Source of the DNA: Deltaproteobacteria bacterium
Lineage (GTDB): Bacteria > Desulfobacterota_B > Binatia > UBA9968
Direction: 5' to 3'
NCBI GenBank assembly: GCA_005879255.1
Contig: VBKY01000364.1
Location: 1 to 5,364 of the forward strand
DNA length: 5,364 nucleotides
The stretch's first letter is position 1, and every line of letters begins with the position of its first letter. A program made the translations under genes and the position numbers. The notes under the pieces were generated by a model. That model was not told where the DNA came from and did not search any database. It saw only the letters and a list, made by a program, of their open reading frames with translations. Positions 1 through 5,364 of this stretch are shown here, in pieces.

Positions 1-721
1 TGGCGATGTCATTGATCATCGCGTCGGTCTTTGCCGATTGTTTGAGTTCGCCGTTGATCCAAAGTTTCATCCAAAGATTGTGCGGGTCGGATATTTCATC
101 CTTGGTGGTGATCCACGGTCCGATCGGCGCGAAGGTTTCAAAACCTTTGCGCACATTCCGCGTACCGGAGAGATTTTTGCTTAAGCCATAGCCACGCGCA
201 GTCACGTCGAGCATGATCGTGTAACCGAAAATAGCGTCGAAGGCCTGCTCTTTGTTAAGGTGGCGCGCTTTTTTCCCGATGACGACACAGAGCTCTAGCT
301 CGGGAAAGATCGAATCGGCGTTTTTCGGAATCAATATTTTATCCTCTGGCCCGGCAATCGCGGAAGGGGGCTTCAAGAAAATATTTTCGAGGAGCTCATC
401 CGGCGAGGTTTTGCCGGCGGTCCCTCTGCCCCGGGCGTCGCCCAGTCCCGCGCTGCCTCGCTTATAGTTGCCGGCCGCCGCCCAGATCTTGGAAGGATTT
501 TCCACCGGTGGATTGAGTAATTTCGCATCGAGCGCGGTGCCCGTATCTCCGGAAGCGATGTTTTCCAGTTGACGCTTGATGGCATCATAGGCGGCGATGA
601 GGGCCACCATCGTCGGTTCCTTGGGCAAGGCGCCGTCGCGGCTCAGCGTTTCGCCGACAGGAATCAGTCTGTCATTTTTCACAATCGCAAGATCATTCGG
701 TTTGATCGTAGCTAATTTCAT
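1..721 (-). CDS. Fumarylacetoacetate hydrolase (FAH) family protein, C-terminus cut by window edge
   Basis: This is an open reading frame of 240 codons from an ATG at 721-719 to the left edge with no stop, so the C-terminus is missing. FAH-family enzymes are metal-dependent hydrolases, decarboxylases or isomerases acting on 2-oxo/acylpyruvate compounds in aromatic or sugar-acid catabolism. The family signature is visible. ELELCVVIGKKARHL at about residues 141-155 supplies the two expected metal-binding glutamates (E141, E143). GYTIMLDVTARG at 166-177 matches the usual GY...NDVSARD block, with D172 the third ligand. ETFAPIGPWI at 195-204 matches the common DTFAPLGPW block. The final Asp of the SARD motif is Gly here, which is a mild departure. 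A long N-terminal segment (about 130 residues) precedes the catalytic fold, as in two-part FAH proteins. The start is supported by a good Shine-Dalgarno six bases upstream. The gene diverges from prmA. Family assignment is firm; the substrate cannot be told. Confidence 0.9.
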   Translation of the reverse strand, partial: MKLATIKPNDLAIVKNDRLIPVGETLSRDGALPKEPTMVALIAAYDAIKRQLENIASGDTGTALDAKLLNPPVENPSKIWAAAGNYKRGSAGLGDARGRGTAGKTSPDELLENIFLKPPSAIAGPEDKILIPKNADSIFPELELCVVIGKKARHLNKEQAFDAIFGYTIMLDVTARGYGLSKNLSGTRNVRKGFETFAPIGPWITTKDEISDPHNLWMKLWINGELKQSAKTDAMINDIA

Positions 722-727
722 GCGCGG

Positions 728-734
728 CTCCTTT
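728..734 (-). promoter_or_regulatory. Ribosome binding site of the FAH-family gene
   Basis: On the minus strand this reads AAAGGAG and ends six bases before the ATG at 721. This is near-ideal spacing and fixes the start codon of the FAH-family gene. Confidence 0.75.
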
Positions 735-748
735 CGATCCAATCATTT

Positions 749-777
749 TCAATATCTGGAAGCAGTAACTTTGACAA
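749..777 (-). promoter_or_regulatory. Candidate sigma-70 promoter for the FAH-family gene
   Basis: On the minus strand TTGTCA (777-772, five of six consensus bases) is followed after 17 bases by TATTGA (754-749, three of six). Transcription would start near 742, giving a leader of about 20 bases that contains the ribosome binding site. The -35 is good and the -10 is weak, so this is a candidate only. Confidence 0.35.
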
Positions 778-816
778 GAAGGGTGCTTATGCATTGGGCG
801 CAAAACGCATCGGCAT

Positions 817-845
817 TTGATACGCCACTATCGCTGTGGCATAAA
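817..845 (+). promoter_or_regulatory. Candidate promoter for prmA, possibly giving a leaderless mRNA
   Basis: TTGATA at 817-822 (five of six to the -35 consensus) and CATAAA at 840-845 (four of six to the -10) are 17 bases apart. TG at 837-838 sits one base before the hexamer, as in an extended -10. The predicted start of transcription is about 851-852, which coincides with the GTG start codon of prmA. This fits the absence of any Shine-Dalgarno there. It is a prediction from pattern only. Confidence 0.4.
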
Positions 846-850
846 AAATT

Positions 851-1717
851 GTGCCTGCTTCGTGGTTACAGCTTTCGGTTCGCACCGGCGCCGCAAACAT
901 TGACGCGCTGTCGAACTTTTTGATCGAGCGCGGCTCTCCCGGAGTGGTCCTCAAGAGGAACGGTGTGGATGCGTTTTTTGTTCATTCCCGTGCTGATGCC
1001 TCGTTACGAACGGATATCCGGCATTTTCTTGGCGGGATCGCTCGGGTTTCTTCTTTCAGAGGTAAACCGCGTCTAGAATGGAAAATCATCAAAGAGGAAA
1101 ACTGGCAACACTCCTGGAAGCGTTTCATCAAGCCGCGGCGCGTCGGTAACTTATTCTGGGTAACGCCGCCGTGGCTCAAGCCGCCGAATTTTCGCCGCCG
1201 TCAGGTCATCACGATTGAGCCGGGCATGGCCTTCGGCACCGGCACGCACGCAACCACGCGTGGCTGCATGGAATTTCTTGAACTGGCTGCCGATCGGCTT
1301 CGCGGCGGTGAATTCACGGCGCTCGACGTGGGAACGGGTTCCGGAATTTTGGCCATCGCTTTGGCTAGATTAGGGGCGAGAGCCATTTGGGCGATCGACA
1401 ACGACGATGTCGCGCTTACGGTGGCGCGCGAAAATTTGCGCGCCAACGGGGTGGCGAAACGAGTTCATTTGTCGGGAATCAAACCGAGCGGTATCAAAAG
1501 AACCTTTTCGGTCGTGGTCGCCAATTTAACCGTGGAAACGATTCTCACGGTCGCAGCCGCGTTCGAGAAAAAGGTTGCGCCGAAGGGGTATCTAATTCTA
1601 TCGGGGATCTTGCATCAGAAAGCGGGTGAAATCACGCGGCGCTTCGGCGTCAAATTCAAAACCGTCAAACGCAAGCGCGCCCGTGAGTGGCAGACGCTGC
1701 TGTTACAAAGAAAGTAA
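851..1717 (+). CDS. prmA: Ribosomal protein L11 methyltransferase PrmA
   Basis: PrmA is a cytoplasmic S-adenosylmethionine-dependent enzyme that trimethylates lysines and the N-terminus of ribosomal protein L11. The 288-residue product is close to the usual length of about 290-300. The N-terminal substrate-recognition part has the expected W-rich block (EENWQHSWKRFIKP, residues 82-95). The catalytic part begins with EPGMAFGTGTHATT (123-136), a PrmA hallmark. It is followed by the SAM-binding glycine motif LDVGTGSGILAIA (158-170), the acidic strand AIDNDD (181-186), the catalytic-loop equivalent VVANLT (222-227) and LILSGIL (248-254). The start is the GTG at 851: an in-frame TAA lies at 842-844, and the family N-terminus (W near residue 5, then L-x-L-S-V) begins right after it. 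No Shine-Dalgarno is visible. It leads the plus-strand cluster, and rsmE starts 5 bases after its stop. Confidence 0.95.
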   Translation: MPASWLQLSVRTGAANIDALSNFLIERGSPGVVLKRNGVDAFFVHSRADASLRTDIRHFLGGIARVSSFRGKPRLEWKIIKEENWQHSWKRFIKPRRVGNLFWVTPPWLKPPNFRRRQVITIEPGMAFGTGTHATTRGCMEFLELAADRLRGGEFTALDVGTGSGILAIALARLGARAIWAIDNDDVALTVARENLRANGVAKRVHLSGIKPSGIKRTFSVVVANLTVETILTVAAAFEKKVAPKGYLILSGILHQKAGEITRRFGVKFKTVKRKRAREWQTLLLQRK

Positions 1718-1722
1718 AGCCC

Positions 1723-2463
1723 ATGGCGCGTTTTTTTGTGCCGAGAAGAAATTTGCGCGACAATCGCGGGCTTATCGACGGTCGGGAATTGGTTCATTTA
1801 AGGAAGGTGCTGCGATTGGGACCCGGCGACCCTATCACGCTATTCGACGACAGCGGATGGGAACATGAAGCGGTGATTCGCGCTCTCGGAGCGCAACAGG
1901 GCGAGCTCGAAATTCTTCGCTCTTACCAGCCCGAGCGCGAGTCGCCTGTACAAATAACGTTGGCGGTTGCATTGACCAAGGGCGAAAAAATGGACTTCAT
2001 TGTGGAAAAGGCGACGGAACTCGGCGTGCAAACCATCATTCCGTTCGTGTCGTCCTATTCCATACCGCGGTTAGACGAGAGCAAGATCGTCAAGCGCGGC
2101 GAGCGCTGGCGGAAAATCGCTCTTAGCGCGGCAAAGCAGTGTGGCCGAACGCGCATGCCCGAAATCTCGCCGGTGTTTGAATACCGGAAATTGCTCGATG
2201 ATGCTCCGGCGCGAACACTCAAATTGATTTGCTGGGAAAAGGAGCAGCAGCGATCGCTCTATCAAGTTCACGAGCAGCGCCGCGACGTCGAAGCGGTGCT
2301 GATCGTTATCGGACCGGAGGGTGGTTTCACGGCGGAGGAAGCTCAAATGGCCCAACGGCAAGGTTTCGAGCCGGTCGAGTTAGGGCGGCGCATTCTCCGC
2401 GCCGAAACCGCGGCAGTGACGGCGATCGCGTTGGTGCAGTTTCTCTGGGGTGATTTACGCTAG
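1723..2463 (+). CDS. rsmE: 16S rRNA (uracil-1498-N3)-methyltransferase RsmE
   Basis: RsmE is a SPOUT-class, trefoil-knotted methyltransferase that makes m3U1498 in 16S rRNA of the 30S subunit. The 246-residue product matches the family length of about 240-250. The N-terminus MARFFVPRRN and the following HLRKVLRLGPGD (25-36) form the PUA-like RNA-binding part. The catalytic part carries KGEKMDFIVEKATELGV (86-102) and RWRKIALSAAKQCGR (128-142). The SAM-binding knot follows, with IGPEGGFTAEE (196-206) and LGRRILRAETAAV (220-232). The reading frame is open upstream to 1687, inside prmA, but the ATG at 1723 is chosen because RsmE proteins begin with this (M)xRFFV motif. It lies 5 bases after the prmA stop, so translational coupling is likely. 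The ribosome binding site is weak. Confidence 0.95.
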   Translation: MARFFVPRRNLRDNRGLIDGRELVHLRKVLRLGPGDPITLFDDSGWEHEAVIRALGAQQGELEILRSYQPERESPVQITLAVALTKGEKMDFIVEKATELGVQTIIPFVSSYSIPRLDESKIVKRGERWRKIALSAAKQCGRTRMPEISPVFEYRKLLDDAPARTLKLICWEKEQQRSLYQVHEQRRDVEAVLIVIGPEGGFTAEEAQMAQRQGFEPVELGRRILRAETAAVTAIALVQFLWGDLR

Positions 2464-2530
2464 CTCGGCCTTGCTTCGGCTGGCGGCTTTCTCTAGCATA
2501 AATATTCACATCGAGTTTGGTTGACGAACT

Positions 2531-3220
2531 ATGAAATGTCAAAACTGCGAAACACCGGTCCTGATATCCGATGAATATTGCGAGAAGTGTGGCGCTAAGT
2601 TGCTGCACCGGAGGGTCTTCCCCAACGCTCCGAAACGTGAGGAATTTACCTTGACGCCGGAAGAGCCGTCGATCGAGTTTGAAAAACAGACGGAGCATGA
2701 CGATTGGCGCTTTGAATCACATCCTGAGGTTGAAACAACACCCGAGAGAGTCGAATCGCCGAGTGAGCCCATTGGAAACGTCCGCTGGGGTGGTTTCTTT
2801 CGGCGTGTGGGTGCATGTCTTATCGATGTCGTGATGATTATTTTGCTGGTTGGGCTTATGAGCATTCTGGCCTACATCGGCTACAAAGTCGGTTTGACGG
2901 CCCACGACCGATCGATCTCATGGAGCAATGCTGCGCCGCTCATGACGTTTTTGACTTTTGCTTGGATGGGCTTAACCACGGCGTACTTTGTCGTTTTTCA
3001 TGGTATGGAAGGGAAAACGATCGGTAAGTGGCTGCTCGGTTTGCGCGTGGTGGGCGCGGGCCAGGCGGCGCTTACGTATCGCCAGGCATTGCTTCGTTGG
3101 GTCGGAACCGTCGGATTTGGCATTGTGTCATTGGGATTGAGCTTTTTGTGGATTCTATGGCAGCGGGAAAAGCGCGGCTGGCATGATTTCTTGGCGCGCA
3201 CCTGGGTGATTCGAGACTAA
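2531..3220 (+). CDS. Zinc-ribbon and RDD domain membrane protein
   Basis: The 229-residue product has three parts. Residues 3-20 form a short zinc ribbon (C3-x2-C6 and C17-x2-C20). Residues about 25-83 are a charged, Glu/Pro-rich linker. Residues about 86-229 are an RDD domain, named for conserved Arg and Asp residues, in the inner membrane. Visible RDD marks are FRRVGACLIDV (90-100, with R91/R92 and D99), GKTIGKWLLGLRVV (161-174), R189 in the QALLRW block, and the closing GWHDFLARTWVI (216-227). Probable membrane spans are 95-118, 136-156 and 191-210. RDD proteins are poorly characterised; some are proposed transporters or ion exchangers, so no substrate is assigned. The start is fixed by an in-frame TGA at 2522-2524. 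No clear Shine-Dalgarno is seen. The gene follows rsmE by 67 bases and precedes gshB by 21, which suggests co-transcription. Confidence 0.85.
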   Translation: MKCQNCETPVLISDEYCEKCGAKLLHRRVFPNAPKREEFTLTPEEPSIEFEKQTEHDDWRFESHPEVETTPERVESPSEPIGNVRWGGFFRRVGACLIDVVMIILLVGLMSILAYIGYKVGLTAHDRSISWSNAAPLMTFLTFAWMGLTTAYFVVFHGMEGKTIGKWLLGLRVVGAGQAALTYRQALLRWVGTVGFGIVSLGLSFLWILWQREKRGWHDFLARTWVIRD

Positions 3221-3241
3221 AATAATTTGGCTGAAAAGGCT

Positions 3242-4204
3242 ATGCAAAACCTAAAAATCGGCGTGGTCATGGACCCCGTCGATAAGATCGACATCGATAA
3301 GGACACATCGTTTGTCTTGATGCTGGAGGCGCAGCGGCGCGGCCATGAAATCTACTTCATGGAACTCGGTGATCTGTTCATCCGTGGCGGCACACCCGAT
3401 GCACGCTATCGGCGGCTTGAGCTTGCGCGCGCGACGCCGCATTACCGTCTGGGCGAATCTAGGACCGGCTCGTTAGAGGAGTTTGACAGTGTGTGGATGC
3501 GCAAAGACCCGCCGTTCGATCTTAAGTATTTCTTCGCGACTCATCTGCTGAGTTTGGTCGACCAGAGCAAATGCTTCGTGATGAACGATCCAAAGGGTCT
3601 GCGCGAGGCTAACGAAAAGCTTTATGCGTTGCGTTTTCCCGAACAGATTCCGCAGACGCTCGTGACCAGCGATATGGCGCGCCTTCGAGCATTTATGAGC
3701 GAGCTCGGCGGCGAGATGATCATCAAGCCGCTCGACGGATGCGGCGGCAGCGGCGTATTTTATTTGAACGAGCAAGACCGTAACACCAACTCCATCTTGG
3801 AAGCCGCCACCGACACCGGCCGCCGGATGGTGATGGGGCAGCGGTATCTGCCCGAGATTCGCCAAGGCGACAAGCGGATCATCGTCCTCAACGGCGAGCC
3901 GTTGGGGGCGGTGCTGCGGGTTCCGCTCGAATCGGAAACCCGCGGCAATATTCATGTCGGCGGCCAATGCGTGAAGACGGAGGTAACCGAACGCGATCGG
4001 GAAATTTGCGTGGCGCTGGCGCCGCTGCTCCGGGCCGACGGGCTGTACTTCGTCGGCTTGGATGTGATTGGCAGTTATCTCACCGAAGTCAACGTGACCA
4101 GCCCGACAGGAATTCAAGAGGTCAACGCGCTCAATCACGTTTGCCTGGAACGCAACGTCATCGACTTCGTCGAGCAACAAGTCGAAAAACGCGTAGCGCC
4201 ATAG
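3242..4204 (+). CDS. gshB: Glutathione synthetase GshB
   Basis: GshB is a cytoplasmic ATP-grasp ligase that joins gamma-glutamylcysteine and glycine with ATP to make glutathione. The 320-residue product is close to the 316 of E. coli GshB. The N-terminus KIGVVMDPVDKIDIDKDTSF and the following MLEAQRRGHEIYFMELGDL are characteristic. The ATP-grasp core shows IIKPLDGCGGSGVF (160-173), GDKRIIVLNGEPLGAVLR (209-226) and the metal/substrate block LTEVNVTSPTGIQEVN (280-295). ATG 3242 is preferred because it aligns with the family N-terminus and follows AAGG at 3236-3239, although that spacing is short. A TTG at 3227 would add five residues and has no ribosome binding site. A rsmE-gshB association is known from gammaproteobacteria; here the RDD gene lies between them. 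No hairpin-plus-T-run terminator is seen after the stop. Confidence 0.95.
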   Translation: MQNLKIGVVMDPVDKIDIDKDTSFVLMLEAQRRGHEIYFMELGDLFIRGGTPDARYRRLELARATPHYRLGESRTGSLEEFDSVWMRKDPPFDLKYFFATHLLSLVDQSKCFVMNDPKGLREANEKLYALRFPEQIPQTLVTSDMARLRAFMSELGGEMIIKPLDGCGGSGVFYLNEQDRNTNSILEAATDTGRRMVMGQRYLPEIRQGDKRIIVLNGEPLGAVLRVPLESETRGNIHVGGQCVKTEVTERDREICVALAPLLRADGLYFVGLDVIGSYLTEVNVTSPTGIQEVNALNHVCLERNVIDFVEQQVEKRVAP

Positions 4205-4212
4205 TGATTAAC

Positions 4213-4241
4213 TTGACTCCCGAAAACTTTTGAGCAATATT
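4213..4241 (+). promoter_or_regulatory. Candidate sigma-70 promoter for tRNA-Phe
   Basis: TTGACT (4213-4218, five of six) and AATATT (4236-4241, four of six) are separated by 17 bases. Transcription would start about ten bases before the mature tRNA 5' end. This suggests the tRNA can be made independently of the gshB operon, though read-through is also possible because no terminator separates them. Confidence 0.45.
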
Positions 4242-4258
4242 TCAGTTTTCAATCTTTC

Positions 4259-4331
<73 letters not shown>

Positions 4332-4407
4332 CATTTCCCCCTCTTTGAAATCCATTAGGTTTTCACAAATGTTCTCAGTTTATACGGCCACGCGACCTGA
4401 TCTCGTG

Positions 4408-4427
4408 TTCCGTAACATGACACGGAA
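4408..4427. repeat. Small interrupted palindrome
   Basis: TTCCGT (4408-4413) and its exact reverse complement ACGGAA (4422-4427) flank an 8-base spacer. There is no following T run, so it is not a typical terminator. Six-base arms may occur by chance; a protein or recombinase site is possible but unsupported. Confidence 0.3.
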
Positions 4428-4791
4428 TTCATGCGAGGTAAGCGCGAGGGCCGCGTCGTTTAAGGGATCTGGCAGGTTTCCTTGGTGCCGAGCTGGCGAA
4501 AATTAATTCGGCCAATGCTCTAAATATCAAAAGTAAAAGATTCGACCCCATCGCCACCCCGACTCCGTATTGTGGGCAAGGATAGGGGCTGGCCAACGCT
4601 CCACTCAGTAATCTTGCGTCGCGATACTTTCGTTGCTTTTGCCATATGATTAGCATGCCATAGCTAAAGCCCGTTTTCATCCGGGTTGGGAATTGGCGGA
4701 TGGCCCGTCTTCGCCCATCTCTTCGATGATCTCTGGAGCGTCTCAACCTTGGCTACCTCAAAGCCGAACCGCTCGAGGTTACGTGAGCCGG

Positions 4792-4812
4792 GGAAATACC
4801 CGGAAAATACCC
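4792..4812 (+). repeat. Tandem direct repeat next to a promoter
   Basis: GGAAATACCC (4792-4801) is followed at once by GGAAAATACCC (4802-4812), the same unit with one extra A. The pair ends one base before the candidate -35 of the repeat-protein gene, a position typical of activator binding sites. Two adjacent copies about one helical turn apart would suit a dimeric regulator. Function is inferred from position only. Confidence 0.35.
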
Positions 4813-4813
4813 G

Positions 4814-4843
4814 TTGAATAATCATGGCTTCTGTTCGTACTAT
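4814..4843 (+). promoter_or_regulatory. Candidate promoter of the repeat-protein gene
   Basis: TTGAAT (4814-4819, four of six) and TACTAT (4838-4843, four of six) are 18 bases apart. The overlapping TATATT at 4841-4846 is a better -10 alone (five of six) but has no -35 at a normal distance. The leader would be roughly 20-25 bases and contain the strong ribosome binding site. Either hexamer is plausible, and both are weak enough to suggest help from an activator. Confidence 0.35.
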
Positions 4844-4860
4844 ATTTTAGAGGCAGAGCA

Positions 4861-4869
4861 TAAGGAGGG
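4861..4869 (+). promoter_or_regulatory. Strong Shine-Dalgarno of the repeat-protein gene
   Basis: TAAGGAGGG is an almost perfect complement of the 16S rRNA 3' end. Its GGAGG core lies five bases before the ATG at 4874. It is the strongest ribosome binding site in the window and supports this start codon and high translation. Confidence 0.8.
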
Positions 4870-4873
4870 TTCC

Positions 4874-5364
4874 ATGAAGCCTAACAGCTTAAACCGGATG
4901 GTGTTGGTAATCAGCACTATGTCATTGGCAGGAATGAGCATACCGGCCAATGCCCAGCAACAACCGCAGGAAGAGCAAAAACAACCACACAAACAGCCAC
5001 AGCAGCAAGAGCGCAGCGAGCAACAATCAGAGCAAGGCCAAAAACGCCAGCAACAGCAGGAGCGGGCTCGGCAGCAAGCCCAGGAAGAGCAAAGGCAGCA
5101 GCAAAAACAAACGCAGGAGCAAGAGCGCCTTCAACGAAAATCAGAGGAAAACCAAAAACGCCAGCAACAGCAGCAGCAAGAACGGGCTCGGCAGCAAGCA
5201 CAGGAAGAGCAAAGGAAGCAGGAAAAACAAACGAAGGAGAAAGAACGCCTTCAGCGACAATCAGAGGAAGATCAAAAACGCCAGCAACAGCAGCAGCAGG
5301 AGCGGACCCGGCAACAGGCACAGGAAGAGCAAAGGAAGCAGCAAAAACACTCGCAGGAGCAAGA
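4874..5364 (+). CDS. Secreted Gln/Glu/Arg/Lys-rich tandem-repeat protein, C-terminus cut by window edge
   Basis: The frame is open from ATG 4874 to the right edge (163 full codons, no stop). I do not recognise a family. Residues 1-27 look like a Sec signal peptide: Lys at 2, Arg at 8, a hydrophobic core from about 9 to 23, and an A-N-A cleavage site before Q28. There is no lipobox Cys, so the mature part should be periplasmic or exported. After it the chain is almost only Q, E, K and R, arranged in repeats of 38-40 residues. Each full repeat carries QKRQQQQ, ERARQQAQEEQR and ERLQR-x-SEE in that order. This composition predicts a long, highly charged helix or coiled coil with few hydrophobic residues. 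A strong ribosome binding site precedes the start. The long open frame on the opposite strand is a by-product of the repeat composition. It could be an envelope spacer or adhesin-like stalk, or the N-terminal part of a larger protein whose functional domain lies beyond the window. Confidence 0.8.
   Translation, partial: MKPNSLNRMVLVISTMSLAGMSIPANAQQQPQEEQKQPHKQPQQQERSEQQSEQGQKRQQQQERARQQAQEEQRQQQKQTQEQERLQRKSEENQKRQQQQQQERARQQAQEEQRKQEKQTKEKERLQRQSEEDQKRQQQQQQERTRQQAQEEQRKQQKHSQEQ
4967..5364 (+). repeat. In-frame tandem repeats of 114-120 bases
   Basis: Four consecutive units are visible. The first is a partial, diverged unit at 4967-5035 (23 codons). Then come 5036-5149 (38 codons), 5150-5269 (40 codons) and 5270-5364 (cut by the window edge). 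The 38-codon unit lacks two Gln codons present in the 40-codon units, an in-frame length change in a CAG/CAA run. By eye the third full-type unit differs from the second at about 13 of 95 positions, many of them synonymous. The array likely continues to the right. Confidence 0.85.

Larger units (their letters stand above)
4332..4813. other. Long intergenic stretch with no convincing gene
   Basis: Between the tRNA and the promoter of the repeat protein I find no recognisable gene, RNA or insertion sequence. Only short frames exist. On the plus strand 4369-4506 has 45 codons. On the minus strand 4825-4664 (53 codons, beginning MIIQRVFSGYF) and 4645-4520 (41 codons, beginning MAKATKVSRRK) lie in the same frame, separated by one TAG and a few codons. 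A longer TTG-started minus-strand frame (4746-4429) has a different, Arg-rich translation and no ribosome binding site. None has a good Shine-Dalgarno or a family motif I recognise. A small palindrome lies at 4408-4427. The stretch could be plain spacer or eroded DNA of a lost gene or element. No clear terminator for the tRNA transcript was found. Confidence 0.5.

Noticed and set aside
771..800. Perfect TTGACA at 771-776 as a plus-strand promoter.
   Set aside because: No acceptable -10 hexamer lies 15-19 bases downstream; the best matches have only two or three consensus bases.
597..923. Plus-strand frame of 108 codons crossing the divergent spacer.
   Set aside because: It is antisense to the start of the FAH-family gene and overlaps the start of prmA in another frame. 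Both of those have strong family motifs.
1687..1722. Upstream extension of rsmE by 12 codons into prmA.
   Set aside because: The extra residues match nothing in the RsmE family, whose N-terminus is the RFFV block beginning at ATG 1723.
2459..2497. GCTAG/CTAGC inverted repeat after rsmE as a terminator.
   Set aside because: The arms are only five bases with a 29-base interior, the inner pairing is weak, and no T run follows. It does not look like an intrinsic terminator.
3473..4180. Minus-strand frame of 235 codons.
   Set aside because: It lies wholly antisense to gshB, whose family motifs are clear. Long antisense frames are common in GC-rich genes, and no domain is seen in it.
4540..4562. 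A tRNA T-arm-like string (ATTCGAC) as a second, partial tRNA.
   Set aside because: The flanking bases do not pair to form a T stem, and no acceptor or anticodon arm can be drawn around it.
4429..4746. Minus-strand frame of 105 codons in the intergenic stretch.
   Set aside because: It starts at TTG with no ribosome binding site, its translation is an Arg-rich then mixed sequence with no recognisable motif, and a different frame on the same strand looks at least as plausible.
4917..5321. Long minus-strand frame of 134 codons with Ala/Val/Leu/Phe-rich repeats.
   Set aside because: It is the complement of the Gln/Glu-rich repeat gene: CAG, CAA and GAG codons read backwards never make stops, so the frame stays open by composition. 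The plus strand has a signal peptide and a strong ribosome binding site.

Overview
The window is a piece of bacterial chromosome with moderately high GC. It looks like ordinary housekeeping DNA on the left and middle and an accessory, less settled stretch on the right. Organism: no ribosomal RNA or clade-specific marker is present, so no lineage can be read directly. The prmA-rsmE pairing and a proteobacterial-type glutathione synthetase suggest a proteobacterium or relative (possibly a deltaproteobacterial-type environmental lineage). That is inference only.

Layout. Bases 1-721 (minus strand) hold the N-terminal 240 codons of a fumarylacetoacetate hydrolase family enzyme that runs off the left edge. 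A 129-base divergent spacer (722-850) separates it from a plus-strand cluster: prmA (851-1717), rsmE (1723-2463), a zinc-ribbon plus RDD membrane protein (2531-3220) and gshB (3242-4204). The first two genes are 5 bases apart, and the last two are 21 bases apart counted from the preferred gshB ATG, so the cluster is probably an operon. A tRNA-Phe(GAA) gene follows at 4259-4331 with its own likely promoter. About 540 bases without a convincing gene come next. The window ends inside a secreted, Gln/Glu/Arg/Lys-rich repeat protein that starts at 4874 and is open at the right edge.

How the genes fit together. PrmA methylates ribosomal protein L11 and RsmE methylates 16S rRNA at U1498, so both modify the ribosome. 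GshB completes glutathione synthesis. In gammaproteobacteria rsmE is commonly followed directly by gshB; here the RDD membrane gene sits between them. The FAH-family enzyme is transcribed away from this cluster and probably serves small-molecule catabolism. The repeat protein has its own strong ribosome binding site and looks unrelated to the rest.

I see no complete novel system. The observations most worth a second look are the tandem-repeat secreted protein with a short direct repeat just upstream of its promoter, the possibly leaderless prmA, the zinc-ribbon/RDD gene inside a translation/glutathione operon, and the unexplained 4332-4860 stretch, which has a small palindrome and short antisense reading frames.
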